Source of the DNA: Poriferisocius sp965200775
GTDB lineage: Bacteria > Actinomycetota > Acidimicrobiia > Acidimicrobiales > Bin134
Length of the DNA stretch: 64,000 nucleotides
Direction: 5' to 3'
Assembly (NCBI GenBank): GCA_965200775.1
Contig: OZ241383.1
Coordinates: 2,542,001-2,606,000, forward strand
Positions 15,940 to 24,740 of this stretch are shown piece by piece (the stretch's first letter is position 1; every line of letters begins with the position of its first letter). The notes beneath the pieces are model-generated. The model was not told where the DNA came from, did no database searches, and worked only from the letters and a program-made list of their open reading frames with translations. Both the position numbers and the translations under genes were made by a program.

Positions 15940-16440
15940 GTGGGACTGGTCGCCAGCGGCAAAGCTCCGAAACCCCTGACCAAGCTGCTCAACCTCGGCC
16001 GCAAGTACTCCATCTGGATGTACCAGTGGGGCTTGGCCTGCTGCGCCATCGAGATGGGGGCGATTATCGGCTCCCCCCGCTACGACGTGATGCGCCTCGG
16101 TGTCATCCCGTTTCCGGCCAGCCCCCGCCAGGCCGACTTGGTGGTGATCTCGGGCACGGTCACCGACAAGATGGTGCCGTCAATCCTCCGACTCTACGAG
16201 CAGATGCCCGACCCCAAGTACGTCATTTCCATGGGGTCGTGCGCCAACTGCGGGGGCCCGTACTGGGACTCCTACTCGGTAACCAAGGGGGTGGACCAGA
16301 TCATCCCGGTGGACGTGTACGTGCCCGGCTGCCCACCCCGTCCCGAGGCCCTGCTGGAAGGCATCGTGCTTCTCCAGGAGCGCATCGGAAACGAAGATCC
16401 CGCGGCCCGTTGGCGAGGTGATCCGATTGTCGTCGACTGA
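15940..16440 (+). CDS. nuoB: NADH-quinone oxidoreductase subunit B
   Basis: A 166-residue subunit that carries iron-sulfur cluster N2, the last electron carrier before quinone. All four ligands are visible: the tandem pair in WGLACCAIEM, the cysteine of SMGSCANCGG, and VPGCPPRPE. GTG start. The 3' end overlaps nuoC by 23 nt, so translation is coupled. Confidence 0.95.
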   Translation: MGLVASGKAPKPLTKLLNLGRKYSIWMYQWGLACCAIEMGAIIGSPRYDVMRLGVIPFPASPRQADLVVISGTVTDKMVPSILRLYEQMPDPKYVISMGSCANCGGPYWDSYSVTKGVDQIIPVDVYVPGCPPRPEALLEGIVLLQERIGNEDPAARWRGDPIVVD

Positions 16441-17080
16441 GACCGACACCGACGCCGCCGAAACCCCGACGCAACCCGACGAGCGCCGGGAAGCGTGGGC
16501 GGCACAGATGGCCGAGGCACTGGGCGATGCCTGCCTTGAGCACCACATAATCCCTGGGAGCGACCTTTGGGTGCGGGTGACCCGAGACTCGTGGGTGGAT
16601 GCCGCCACAGCTGCCCGCGACCAGCTCGGATGCCGCTTCTTCGACTGGTTGTCCGCCATCGACTGGCTCCCCTCGCCCTTTGGCCGGGACATGAATGCCC
16701 AGGAGGACAACCCCGAGGCCAAAGAAGCCGAACCGATGGAGCAGGGGCACGCCGGAGGCAACACCCGTTTCCAGATGCTGCTCCGCCTTTACTCCATCAG
16801 CGACCACCTCGGCATCACCATCAAGGCCGACCTGCCCGACAACGATTTGAGCGTCGACTCGCTGATCGGGGTGTACCCGGGGGCCAACTGGCACGAGCGG
16901 GAAGCCTGGGAAATGTTCGGCATCCACTTCAACAACCATCCCGACCTGCGCAACATCTACCTGCCCGGTGAGTTCGAGGGAAACCCCCTCCGCAAGGACT
17001 TCCCGCTGCTGGCCCGCCGGGTGAAGCCCTGGCCCGGCATCGTTGATGTGGAGCTGTTCCCCGGCGAGGAAGGCCCGTGA
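16418..17080 (+). CDS. nuoC: NADH-quinone oxidoreductase subunit C
   Basis: A 220-residue peripheral-arm subunit (30-kDa type). The conserved block YPGANWHEREAWEMFGIHFNNHPDLRNI and the following GNPLRKDFPL are diagnostic. The N-terminal ~30 residues are acidic and variable. The GTG at 16418 is the first usable start. It ends in GTGA overlapping the nuoD start, so C and D are separate genes rather than a fusion. Confidence 0.93.
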   Translation: MIRLSSTETDTDAAETPTQPDERREAWAAQMAEALGDACLEHHIIPGSDLWVRVTRDSWVDAATAARDQLGCRFFDWLSAIDWLPSPFGRDMNAQEDNPEAKEAEPMEQGHAGGNTRFQMLLRLYSISDHLGITIKADLPDNDLSVDSLIGVYPGANWHEREAWEMFGIHFNNHPDLRNIYLPGEFEGNPLRKDFPLLARRVKPWPGIVDVELFPGEEGP

Positions 17081-18255
17081 CCGCGATCGCCGCCGACCAG
17101 CGCCGCCAGATGGCCTACGTGGCCACCCAGGCAGCCGACGCACGGCTCAACGTGGAGATCGAAACCGAGGGCATGACCCTCAACATCGGCCCCCAGCACC
17201 CGGCCACTCACGGCACGCTGAGGCTGGTGGTTCGCCTCGACGGCGAGCAGGTGGTGGAGGCCGAGCCCATCATGGGCTACATGCACCGGGGCTACGAGAA
17301 GCTGACCGAGGTGCGGACATATCCCCAGGTCACCACTCTCATCAACCGCATCGACTGGCTGGGCAGCTTCGCCAACGAGGTGCCGTTCATCCTGGCCGCC
17401 GAGAAGCTCATGGAGGTGGAGGCCCCGCCCCGGGCCCAGTGGATCCGCACATTGCTGTTCGAGCTGAGCCGTATCGCCAACATCACCCTGTTCCTTGGCG
17501 ACATGGCGGTGCAGCTCGGGGCCATCACTCCGGTTTTCCTGGCGTTCCGCGACCGGGAGTACGTGCTCAACCAGATCGAAGCGGTCACCGGCGGGCGATT
17601 CCACCCCAACTTCGACCGCATCGGCGGCCTCAAGGACGACCTTCCCAAGGGTTGGATCGACGACACCAAGCAGGCCATGAGCCGGATGCGGGACTTCTGC
17701 GACGAGTTCGAGGAGCTGGTGCTGGGCAACGAGATCTTCCAGTCTCGCACCCGGGGCATCGGCATCGTCCCCCCGGAGATCGGCCTTTCCTACGGCCTGT
17801 CCGGGGCCAACATTCGGGCCAGCGGGGTGGACTGGGACCTGCGCCGCGACGGCGACGAGGCCCTGGCCTACGACCAGCTCGACTGGAAGGTGTGGACCCA
17901 TCCCGACGGTGATTCCTTCGCTCGCTACTGGGTCCGGCTCCAGGAGACCCGAGAGGCCACCCACATCGTGGATCAGCTCCTCGATGGGCTTCCGTCCGGG
18001 CCGATCATGGCCAAGGTGCCCCGCATCATCAAGGTGCCGGCCGGCGAGGCCTACGCCGCCACCGAGAACCCGCTGGGCGAGATGGGCTACTACGTGGTCA
18101 GCAAGGGCGACCTGGTGCCGTTCCGGGTCAAGATCCGCTCGGCCAGCTTCTCCAACATCTCCATCACCCCGTGGCTGCTGAAGGGGGTTTACGTCCCCGA
18201 CATCATCACCATCCTGGCCAGCCTGTACTTCATCCTCGGGGATGTTGACCGATGA
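17077..18255 (+). CDS. nuoD: NADH-quinone oxidoreductase subunit D
   Basis: A 392-residue 49-kDa-type subunit that forms the quinone pocket with NuoB. GPQHPATHGTLR is the conserved loop with the quinone-headgroup histidine, MGYMHRGYEKL follows, and the C-terminus VYVPDIITILASLYFILGDVDR is typical. Start GTG overlaps the nuoC stop. In mitochondria the homologue is arginine-methylated by the MidA relative NDUFAF7, and a MidA-type gene lies at 28098. The stop overlaps the ATG of a 16-codon minicistron rather than nuoE. Confidence 0.95.
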   Translation: MTAIAADQRRQMAYVATQAADARLNVEIETEGMTLNIGPQHPATHGTLRLVVRLDGEQVVEAEPIMGYMHRGYEKLTEVRTYPQVTTLINRIDWLGSFANEVPFILAAEKLMEVEAPPRAQWIRTLLFELSRIANITLFLGDMAVQLGAITPVFLAFRDREYVLNQIEAVTGGRFHPNFDRIGGLKDDLPKGWIDDTKQAMSRMRDFCDEFEELVLGNEIFQSRTRGIGIVPPEIGLSYGLSGANIRASGVDWDLRRDGDEALAYDQLDWKVWTHPDGDSFARYWVRLQETREATHIVDQLLDGLPSGPIMAKVPRIIKVPAGEAYAATENPLGEMGYYVVSKGDLVPFRVKIRSASFSNISITPWLLKGVYVPDIITILASLYFILGDVDR

Positions 18256-18311
18256 CCGTGGCCGAGGGGCTGCCCACCATCCACGGGGATGTTGACCGAT
18301 GACCGTGGCCG
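18237..18311 (+). repeat. Duplicated nuoD-end/nuoH-start region (2 x 28 bp, period 47)
   Basis: Copy 1 at 18237-18264 and copy 2 at 18284-18311 are identical over 28 bp and contain the last nuoD codons, the ATGA junction and the first nuoH codons. The 19-nt spacer between them matches neither flank, so this is more than plain slippage. Confidence 0.95.
18252..18302 (+). CDS. Minicistron between nuoD and nuoH (16 codons)
   Basis: Starts at the ATG in the nuoD stop (ATGA) and would encode MTVAEGLPTIHGDVDR. Its end repeats the last residues of NuoD (GDVDR), and its TGA overlaps the true nuoH ATG at 18299 as ATGA. It sits exactly where nuoE, nuoF and nuoG usually lie. Confidence 0.45.
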   Translation: MTVAEGLPTIHGDVDR

Positions 18312-19351
18312 CCCTCATTCCTTCCGTGCTCGCTTTTGAGATGCCCTATTGGCTGTCGGCCATCATCAAGATGGGGGTGGTGGCCGCCGTCATCCCCACC
18401 GGCGCTCTGATGCTGGGCTACGTGTTCCTGATGAAGATGATGAGCTTCATGCAGAGCCGGCTGGGCCCGATGGAGGCCGGCCCCTACGGGTCGTTGCAGC
18501 TCCTGGCCGACGGACTGAAGTTCCTGCAAAAGGAGGACATCTTCCCGGCCAAGGCCGACCGGGCCGTGTTCGCCCTGGCCCCGCTGGTGGTGCTCATCTC
18601 CACCTTCCTCATCTACGTGGTCATCCCCACCGGTCCCGACGCGGTGGTGGCCCAGTTGGACGTGGGCATCTTCTACGCCCTGGCGGTGTCGTCTCTATCG
18701 GTGGTGGGCATATTGATGGCGGGGTGGGCCTCGGCCAACAAGTACGCCCTAATGGGAGGTCTGCGAGCGGCAGGCCAGCTCATCGCCTACGAGCTGCCGC
18801 TGGTGCTGGCGGTGATGGGTGTGGTGATCCAGGCCGGAACCCTCGATCTGCAAAAGATCGTGTACGCCCAGGCCGAGGGGGAGATCTTCGGCTGGGGAGG
18901 GATCGGCAACCCCTACATCCTCACCCAGTTCATCGGCTTCTTCATCTTCCTGGTGGCGGTGCAAGCCGAAACCACCCAGCCGCCGTTCGACATGCCGGTT
19001 GCCGAGTCGGAAATCGTCGGCGGTTACCAGGTGGAGTACACGGGTTTCCGGTTCCTGTTCTTCTTCATGGGCGAGTTCGGCACCGCGTTCGCCTTCAGCG
19101 CGCTGGCTGCGGTGTTGTTCCTGGGCGGCTGGGCGCTTCCCTGGGGCGACATCGGACACTGGGGGTTCAACATCGCCGGCCCCGCCATAATGATCGCGAA
19201 GGTCATGGCCATCTCCACCCTGATCTTCTGGTTCCGTTTCACCTACCCGCGGCTTCGAGAGGACCAGCTACAACGCCTAGCCTGGAAGTTCTTGATCCCG
19301 CTGTCACTGGTCAACATCGTCGTCACAGGCATTTTCAAGGTCATCTTGTAG
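18299..19351 (+). CDS. nuoH: NADH-quinone oxidoreductase subunit H
   Basis: A 350-residue membrane subunit with about eight helices linking the quinone site to the proton pumps. Signature parts: MQSRLGPMEAGPYGSLQLLADGLK and QAETTQPPFDMPVAESEIVGGYQVEY, the latter with the glutamate-rich loop E-x-E. The ATG at 18299 is preferred because it is the only duplicated start copy in frame. Translation probably depends on reinitiation after the minicistron. Confidence 0.94.
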   Translation: MTVAALIPSVLAFEMPYWLSAIIKMGVVAAVIPTGALMLGYVFLMKMMSFMQSRLGPMEAGPYGSLQLLADGLKFLQKEDIFPAKADRAVFALAPLVVLISTFLIYVVIPTGPDAVVAQLDVGIFYALAVSSLSVVGILMAGWASANKYALMGGLRAAGQLIAYELPLVLAVMGVVIQAGTLDLQKIVYAQAEGEIFGWGGIGNPYILTQFIGFFIFLVAVQAETTQPPFDMPVAESEIVGGYQVEYTGFRFLFFFMGEFGTAFAFSALAAVLFLGGWALPWGDIGHWGFNIAGPAIMIAKVMAISTLIFWFRFTYPRLREDQLQRLAWKFLIPLSLVNIVVTGIFKVIL

Positions 19352-19361
19352 GAGCAGGGCA

Positions 19362-19895
19362 ATGGCACTCATTCCAGGCATGATCAAAGGGCTCAAGGTC
19401 ACCGCTCGCATCATGGTTCGCACCCTTTTCGGCCAGGGGGTACCGACCGTTCCCGCTCCCTCCAAGCACGCCCACACCGTGCAGTACCCCCATGTCAAGG
19501 AGATGCCCCCCGACCGGGCCCGGGGAGTGATCGCCCTTCACGAGGGGAACTGCACCGCGTGCATGCTCTGTGCCCGGGAATGTCCCGACTGGTGCATCTA
19601 CATCGAGGGCCACAAGTACCTTGCCCCACCCCGCCGGGAGGGAGGCAAGCCCCGCCAGAAGAACGCCCTCGACCGCTTCGACATCGACTACAGCCTGTGT
19701 ATGTACTGCGGCATCTGCGTGGAGGTGTGCCCGTTCGAGGCTCTGTTTTGGAGCCCCGAGTACGAGTATTCCGAACCCCGCATCGCCGACCTCCTCCACG
19801 ACAAGGAGCGGCTCACCGAGTGGATGGACACCGTTCCCGATTTCGAGCCCTACGAGGCCGGTTCGGAGCAGAAGGTGCTGAAGGTTCCCCGGTGA
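19362..19895 (+). CDS. nuoI: NADH-quinone oxidoreductase subunit I
   Basis: A 177-residue subunit with two 4Fe-4S clusters (N6a, N6b): CTACMLCARECP and CMYCGICVEVCP, the normal CxxCxxCxxxCP pair. It passes electrons from the input module to NuoB. Since NuoEFG are absent, this is the likely docking surface for another electron donor such as ferredoxin, by analogy with 11-subunit complexes. The stop overlaps the nuoJ GTG. Confidence 0.95.
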   Translation: MALIPGMIKGLKVTARIMVRTLFGQGVPTVPAPSKHAHTVQYPHVKEMPPDRARGVIALHEGNCTACMLCARECPDWCIYIEGHKYLAPPRREGGKPRQKNALDRFDIDYSLCMYCGICVEVCPFEALFWSPEYEYSEPRIADLLHDKERLTEWMDTVPDFEPYEAGSEQKVLKVPR

Positions 19896-20407
19896 TCGCC
19901 GAGCACGTCTCGTTCGGGATCATCGCCGCAGTGATGGTGGCCTCCGCTCTGCGGGTGGTCACCACCCGCGACATCGTCCACGCCGCGCTGTACCTGGTGA
20001 TCGTCCTGGCCGGTGCGGCCGCACTGTTCCTTTTGGTGGGGGCCGAGTTCACCGGCATCACCCAGGTGCTCATCTACATCGGTGCGGTGATCGTGCTGTT
20101 CCTGTTCGGGATCATGCTCACGCGGTCCGAGTTCGACGACGACGAGGAGGTTGACCACAAGCGGCGATACCCGGCGGTGCTCACCGCCCTGTTGCTGCTG
20201 GCGGTGATGGTCGGAGCGCTGGTTGACCGGTTCGAGGACGTGAAGCTGGACGCCAACCTCCCCGGCGGGCAGACACCCCAAACCACTGCCCAGGTGTCGG
20301 ACGAGCTGTTCTCGCAGTACATCGTGCCCTTCGAGGCGGTGTCGGTGCTGCTCTTGGCCGCCTTGATCGGTGCCATCGTGGTGGCCCGCCGTGAGGAGGG
20401 CGGATGA
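19892..20407 (+). CDS. nuoJ: NADH-quinone oxidoreductase subunit J
   Basis: A 171-residue membrane subunit with five predicted helices. GAEFTGITQVLIYIGAVIVLFLFGIML contains the conserved third helix with its pi-bulge region. The GTG start (19892) overlaps the nuoI stop as GTGA. The hydrophilic loop (about residues 75-85, FDDDEEVDHKRR) is strongly charged. The stop overlaps a 10-codon minicistron ATG, which leads into the repeat array ahead of nuoK. Confidence 0.93.
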   Translation: MIAEHVSFGIIAAVMVASALRVVTTRDIVHAALYLVIVLAGAAALFLLVGAEFTGITQVLIYIGAVIVLFLFGIMLTRSEFDDDEEVDHKRRYPAVLTALLLLAVMVGALVDRFEDVKLDANLPGGQTPQTTAQVSDELFSQYIVPFEAVSVLLLAALIGAIVVARREEGG

Positions 20408-20436
20408 CACTGGCTGGTAAGGGAGCTGATCGCTGA
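20404..20436 (+). CDS. Minicistron at the nuoJ stop (10 codons)
   Basis: ATG overlaps the nuoJ stop (ATGA); encodes MTLAGKGADR. Its TGA shares a base with the first ATG of the repeat array (TGATG). It was probably the original link between nuoJ and nuoK before the 50-bp unit was amplified. Confidence 0.4.
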   Translation: MTLAGKGADR

Positions 20437-20658
20437 TGCTCCTCAACGAAATGTTGCTAATGCCTGGTAAGGGAGCTGATCGCTGATGCTCCTCAACGAA
20501 ATGTTGCTAATGCCTGGTAAGGGAGCTGATCGCTGATGCTCCTCAACGAAATGTTGCTAATGCCTGGTAAGGGAGCTGATCGCTGATGCTCCTCAACGAA
20601 ATGTTGCTAATGCCTGGTAAGGGAGCTGATCGCTGATGCTCCTCAACGAAATGTTGCT
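20411..20658 (+). repeat. Five-copy 50-bp tandem array of the nuoK start
   Basis: Copies start at 20411, 20461, 20511, 20561 and 20611. The first differs at one base (TGGC for TGCC), and the last merges into nuoK after 20658. Each unit carries a ribosome-binding site (AAGGGAG, about 10 nt before the ATG), the TGATG junction and the first codons of nuoK (MLLNEMLL). There are no spacers, so it is not a CRISPR. Perfect identity suggests recent or active copy-number change, or an assembly error. Confidence 0.95.
20436..20636 (+). other. Four chained 16-codon minicistrons upstream of nuoK
   Basis: ATGs at 20436, 20486, 20536 and 20586 each open a cistron encoding MLLNEMLLMPGKGADR. Each ends in TGA whose A is the first base of the next ATG (TGATG). 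The last hands over to the true nuoK ATG at 20636. Every unit is self-contained (16 codons plus stop minus one shared base gives 50 bp), so adding or losing copies leaves nuoK in frame. A translational relay is inferred. Confidence 0.5.
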
Positions 20659-20935
20659 CCTTGCCGCAGTGTTGTTCTGCATTGGCGTCTATGGCGTGCT
20701 GGCCCGCCGCAACGGGGTGATGGTACTCATGTCCATTGAGCTGATCCTCAACGCGGTGAACATCAACCTGGTGGCCTTCGGAGCGTTCAACGACACCGTG
20801 ACCGGCCAGATCTTCGCCTTGTTTGTGATAACCGTGGCTGCTGCCGAGGTGGGAATCGGCCTAGCCATCGTGCTCCTGCTGTACCGAAACCGGCGATCCA
20901 TCGACCTGGACCAGGTCGATCTGATGAAGGGGTGA
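20636..20935 (+). CDS. nuoK: NADH-quinone oxidoreductase subunit K
   Basis: A 99-residue, three-helix Mrp-related subunit. The buried glutamates of helices 2 and 3 are present in MVLMSIELILNAVNINLV and VTVAAAEVGIGLAIV. Start at the fifth ATG of the array, the only copy whose frame continues through the family sequence. Expression likely depends on reinitiation through the minicistron chain. NuoL starts 7 nt after its stop. Confidence 0.94.
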   Translation: MLLNEMLLLAAVLFCIGVYGVLARRNGVMVLMSIELILNAVNINLVAFGAFNDTVTGQIFALFVITVAAAEVGIGLAIVLLLYRNRRSIDLDQVDLMKG

Positions 20936-20942
20936 TCGGGCG

Positions 20943-23141
20943 GTGCTGAGCGCTTGGGTGGCCGCCGCGGAAACCGGCGGCAAGGCTGTAGCAGCTTCGG
21001 GCTGGTTCTTGGAGAACGCCTGGCTCATCTGGCTGTTCCCTGCCGTTTCGTTCGTGCTGATTCTGTTCTTCGGCAAGCGGTTCCCCAAGGGGGGATCGGA
21101 GATCGGCATCACAGCGGTGGGGGCCTCGTTCATATTCGGCCTGATCACCGCCATCCAGTGGATCACCGAGGTGGAAGGCGGCGGCAAGGGCGACACCGAG
21201 TACGCCCTCGGAGCGGGTGACACACTGGCGGCTGCCGAGGGTGGGGCTTCCGGCGGGGTGAGCGCTCTGACCCGCTCCATCGACTGGCTCACCAACGGGG
21301 CCCAGGCCATCGGGGCAGGCATCATGATCGACGGGCTGGCCGTGATGATGATCTTCGTGGTCACCGTGGTGTCGCTGCTGGTTCATATCTACTCCACCGA
21401 CTACGTGGCCGGCGACCGGCGCTACACCCACTTCTTCGCCTTCCTCAGCCTGTTCACCGCCTCGATGCTGTTCTTTGTCACTGCGTCCACCACCATCCAG
21501 ATGCTGGTGGGCTGGGAGCTGGTCGGGGTGTGCTCGTTCGTGCTCATCGGCCACTGGTGGGAGGAGAAGGACAACTCCGACGCCGCCCTCAAGGCCTTCC
21601 TCACCAACCGGGTGGGCGACATGGGCCTCATCATCGGGATCTCGATCCTGTTCTTCGGGGCGGGCACCTTCGACGTGATCGGGGTGAACGAGGCGGCCAT
21701 CAACGGCACCATGAGCCACACCGTCACGCTGGTGGCTGCCGGTTGCCTCACCGCCGCGGTCATGTCCAAATCGGGCCAGTTCTTCCTCCACACCTGGCTG
21801 CCCGACGCCATGGCCGGACCCACCCCGGTTTCGGCCCTCATCCACGCCGCCACCATGGTTGTGGCCGGCATCTTTATGGTGGCCCGGCTCTACGGGGTGT
21901 TCTTCGAGGGATTCGCCATCGGAGGCTCGAGCATCAACCTGCTGGCCTTGGTGGGCGGGCTGACCACCCTGGTGGGGGCCTCCCTGGCCTTCGTCCAAAA
22001 TGACATCAAGCGGGTGCTGGCCTACTCCACCGTCTCGCAGCTCGGCTACATGGTGCTGGCCCTGGGGGTGGGGGCCTGGACTGCCGCCCTGTTCCACCTC
22101 TTCACCCACGCATTCTTCAAGGCCTGCCTGTTCCTGGGCTCGGGTTCGGTGAGCCACGCCGTCCACTCGTTCGACATGAAGAAAGACATGGGCGGGCTGC
22201 GCCACGCCATGCCACACACCTACCGAACATTCATGATCGGCACAGTGGCGCTGGCCGGGCTGCCCATCCTGTCGGGGTTCTGGTCGAAAGACGAGATCCT
22301 GGTGGGAACCGGTGGGTGGGGTCTGTTCGGCGGCACGGGAGGCAACGGGGCCTACACCGTCATGCTGGCCATGGGTCTGGTCACCGCGGCCCTTACCGGG
22401 GCCTACATGACCCGGGTGGTGTACCTCACGTTCTTCGGGGAGTTCCGAGGCCACGGCACCCCCCACGAGTCCGGCCCCCGGATCATCGTCCCGCTGTGGA
22501 TTCTGGGCGGCCTGGCAGTGGTGGCCGGGTTCATCAACTTCCCGCCCGGCTTCCAGCTCGTTCCCGCTAGCTGGGAGGAGAAGTTCCTCCACTGGGTGGA
22601 ACCCGTCGGGGTGAGCTACTTCCCGGCAATCGAACACGCCACGCCATCATGGTCGTTGGCCATCGTGTCGGTGATCGTGGCGCTGATCGGCATAGGAGCC
22701 GCCTACCGCTACTACTTCGTGCGGGTTCGAGCAGTGAGCCCCACCGCTACCGAGCTGCCCAACGGACCCACCTCCCGATCGGCACTGGCCCGCCTCGGCC
22801 ATCGAATCCTGGTCAACAAGTACTACCTCGACTGGCTGTACACCACCGTTGTCGTGGGGTTCGTCAAGCGACCGCTGGCCGCGGCGGCCTACTGGACCAA
22901 TCAGAACGTCATCGACCGGGTGGTCAACGAGACCGGGAAACGGTCGGTGCAGGCCGGCAACATCGTGTACCACAAGGTTGATCAGCTCGTGGTGGACGGG
23001 ATCGTGAACGCCACCGGGAAGCTGTCCGACAGTTCGGGCGAGGAGCTGCGCCGAATCCAAACCGGAAAGGTTCAGCAGTACGCCGCCATCATGTTCGCCG
23101 CCGCCACCATCCTGGCCGGAATCTTCATCATCGTCGTCTAG
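20943..23141 (+). CDS. nuoL: NADH-quinone oxidoreductase subunit L
   Basis: A 732-residue antiporter-like proton-pumping subunit. Conserved helices include MLVGWELVGVCSFVLIG (key glutamate), the broken helix KSGQFFLHTWLPDAMAGPTPVSALIHAATMV, and RVLAYSTVSQLGYM. A C-terminal amphipathic lateral helix spans the last ~150 residues, ending in a membrane anchor. GTG start. The largest of the three pump subunits here; NuoM and NuoN follow. Confidence 0.95.
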   Translation: MLSAWVAAAETGGKAVAASGWFLENAWLIWLFPAVSFVLILFFGKRFPKGGSEIGITAVGASFIFGLITAIQWITEVEGGGKGDTEYALGAGDTLAAAEGGASGGVSALTRSIDWLTNGAQAIGAGIMIDGLAVMMIFVVTVVSLLVHIYSTDYVAGDRRYTHFFAFLSLFTASMLFFVTASTTIQMLVGWELVGVCSFVLIGHWWEEKDNSDAALKAFLTNRVGDMGLIIGISILFFGAGTFDVIGVNEAAINGTMSHTVTLVAAGCLTAAVMSKSGQFFLHTWLPDAMAGPTPVSALIHAATMVVAGIFMVARLYGVFFEGFAIGGSSINLLALVGGLTTLVGASLAFVQNDIKRVLAYSTVSQLGYMVLALGVGAWTAALFHLFTHAFFKACLFLGSGSVSHAVHSFDMKKDMGGLRHAMPHTYRTFMIGTVALAGLPILSGFWSKDEILVGTGGWGLFGGTGGNGAYTVMLAMGLVTAALTGAYMTRVVYLTFFGEFRGHGTPHESGPRIIVPLWILGGLAVVAGFINFPPGFQLVPASWEEKFLHWVEPVGVSYFPAIEHATPSWSLAIVSVIVALIGIGAAYRYYFVRVRAVSPTATELPNGPTSRSALARLGHRILVNKYYLDWLYTTVVVGFVKRPLAAAAYWTNQNVIDRVVNETGKRSVQAGNIVYHKVDQLVVDGIVNATGKLSDSSGEELRRIQTGKVQQYAAIMFAAATILAGIFIIVV

Positions 23142-23156
23142 GGAGCACACGTTCAC

Positions 23157-24731
23157 ATGGAGGAATTTCTCAACGACTGGGGGCTGAGCATCCCAACTTT
23201 CCTGCCGGTTATCGGCGCGGTCGTAATGATGCTCATCCCCAAGGGCCGGGAGCAGCTCCACAAGCTGATCGCCTTGGCCACCACCGTGGCGGTGGCCGTC
23301 TTCGGCGTGCTGCTGCTGGTGCAGTTCATCGACAACGACAACTACGGGGCGCTCAACTTCGTGGTGGACAAAGGGTGGATCGACGTCATCGATTCCCGCT
23401 ACATCTTGGGCATAGACGGCATCTCGCTTCCGCTCATGCTGCTCACCATGCTTGTGGTGCCCCTGTGCGTGATCTACTCATGGAACCACTTCCCCGAGCC
23501 GCACAACCCCAAGGCGTTCCTGATCCTGCTCCTCATCCTGGAGACCGGGATGATCGGCACATTCGCGGCCCAGGACCTGATCCTTTTCTTCGTCTTCTTC
23601 GAGGTCGTGCTGCTGCCCATGTACTTCATGATCGGGGTGTGGGGCGGCGAGAACCGGCGCTACGCCTCCATCAAGTTCTTCCTTTACACGCTGTTCGGCT
23701 CCGCGCTCATGCTGGTGAGCTTCCTTGCCCTGTACTTCCTGGCCGACGCCGGCACCTTCGACATGCGGTTGCTGCCCGAGGCCGCCGCCGGCATCGCCAA
23801 GTCGTCGCAAGTCTGGGTGTTTGGAGGCATGTTCCTGGGGTTCGGGGTGAAGGTGCCCATGTTCCCGTTCCACACCTGGCTGCCAGACGCCCACACCGAG
23901 GCCCCCACCGTGGGCTCGGTGATCCTGGCAGCGGTGCTGTTGAAGCTGGGCACCTACGGGTTCGTCCGCGTCGCCATTCCCATCCTGCCCGAGGCCGCCG
24001 CCGAGTGGGCCCCGTTCATCGGACTGCTGGCGGTGATCGGGATCATCTACGGGGCATTGGGCTGCCTTGCTCAGCGGGACCTGAAACGGCTGGTGGCCTT
24101 CTCGTCGGTGGCCCACATGGGCTTCGTGATGCTGGGTATCTCCACCCTCACCGACTTCGGCATCAACGCCGCTGTGTTCGGCATGGTGGCCCATGGGCTC
24201 ATAACCGGGATGCTGTTCTTCCTGGCCGGATCGGTGAAAGAGCGCTACCACACCCTCGACATGTCCCGCCTTGGCGGGCTGCTGGTGCAGGCCCCCCGCA
24301 TGGGCTGGATCCTCGGCTTCTGCGCCATGGCCTCGCTGGGGTTGCCCGGTCTGGCCGGGTTCTGGGGCGAGTTCCCCGCCATCCTGGCCTCGTACAATCC
24401 GGCGGAGGTGCTGGCCGAGGAGACCTTCCGGTCGTACATGGTCATAGCCGCGCTGGGCACCGTGCTGGCCGCCGGCTACCTGCTGTGGATGCTGCAGAAG
24501 ACCGCTTTCGGCACACCCCGGGAGGAGTTCGCCGACGACCCCCATATTCGCGACGCCTCCATCTCGGAGTATCTGGCGTGGGCCCCGCTCCTCATCCTCA
24601 TCGTGGTGCTGGGCGTGTACCCCAACCTGCTGTTCGGTGCCACCGACCCGGCCGTGGTCAACTCGCTCAGCGAGTGCCTCGACTCCACCACCAGCGGGGC
24701 CTGTTTCGACGCCGCGGCGGCAGGCAGGTAG
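23157..24731 (+). CDS. nuoM: NADH-quinone oxidoreductase subunit M
   Basis: A 524-residue antiporter-like subunit. FFVFFEVVLLPMYFMIGVWGG carries the pump glutamate, VKVPMFPFHTWLPDAHTEAPTVGSV the broken helix with its lysine, and RDLKRLVAFSSVAHMGFVMLG the second conserved lysine region. ATG start 15 nt after nuoL, with GGGAG upstream. NuoN begins 9 nt downstream. Confidence 0.95.
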   Translation: MEEFLNDWGLSIPTFLPVIGAVVMMLIPKGREQLHKLIALATTVAVAVFGVLLLVQFIDNDNYGALNFVVDKGWIDVIDSRYILGIDGISLPLMLLTMLVVPLCVIYSWNHFPEPHNPKAFLILLLILETGMIGTFAAQDLILFFVFFEVVLLPMYFMIGVWGGENRRYASIKFFLYTLFGSALMLVSFLALYFLADAGTFDMRLLPEAAAGIAKSSQVWVFGGMFLGFGVKVPMFPFHTWLPDAHTEAPTVGSVILAAVLLKLGTYGFVRVAIPILPEAAAEWAPFIGLLAVIGIIYGALGCLAQRDLKRLVAFSSVAHMGFVMLGISTLTDFGINAAVFGMVAHGLITGMLFFLAGSVKERYHTLDMSRLGGLLVQAPRMGWILGFCAMASLGLPGLAGFWGEFPAILASYNPAEVLAEETFRSYMVIAALGTVLAAGYLLWMLQKTAFGTPREEFADDPHIRDASISEYLAWAPLLILIVVLGVYPNLLFGATDPAVVNSLSECLDSTTSGACFDAAAAGR

Positions 24732-24740
24732 GCAGAACCG

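Noticed and set aside
20411..20658. The 50-bp array read as a CRISPR
   Set aside because: Units are contiguous without variable spacers, and no cas genes are near.
20787..22637. A 616-codon minus-strand frame opposite nuoK/nuoL
   Set aside because: Composition (His, Gly, Glu, Arg repeats) is that of the antisense of a membrane protein gene; no ribosome-binding site or domain.
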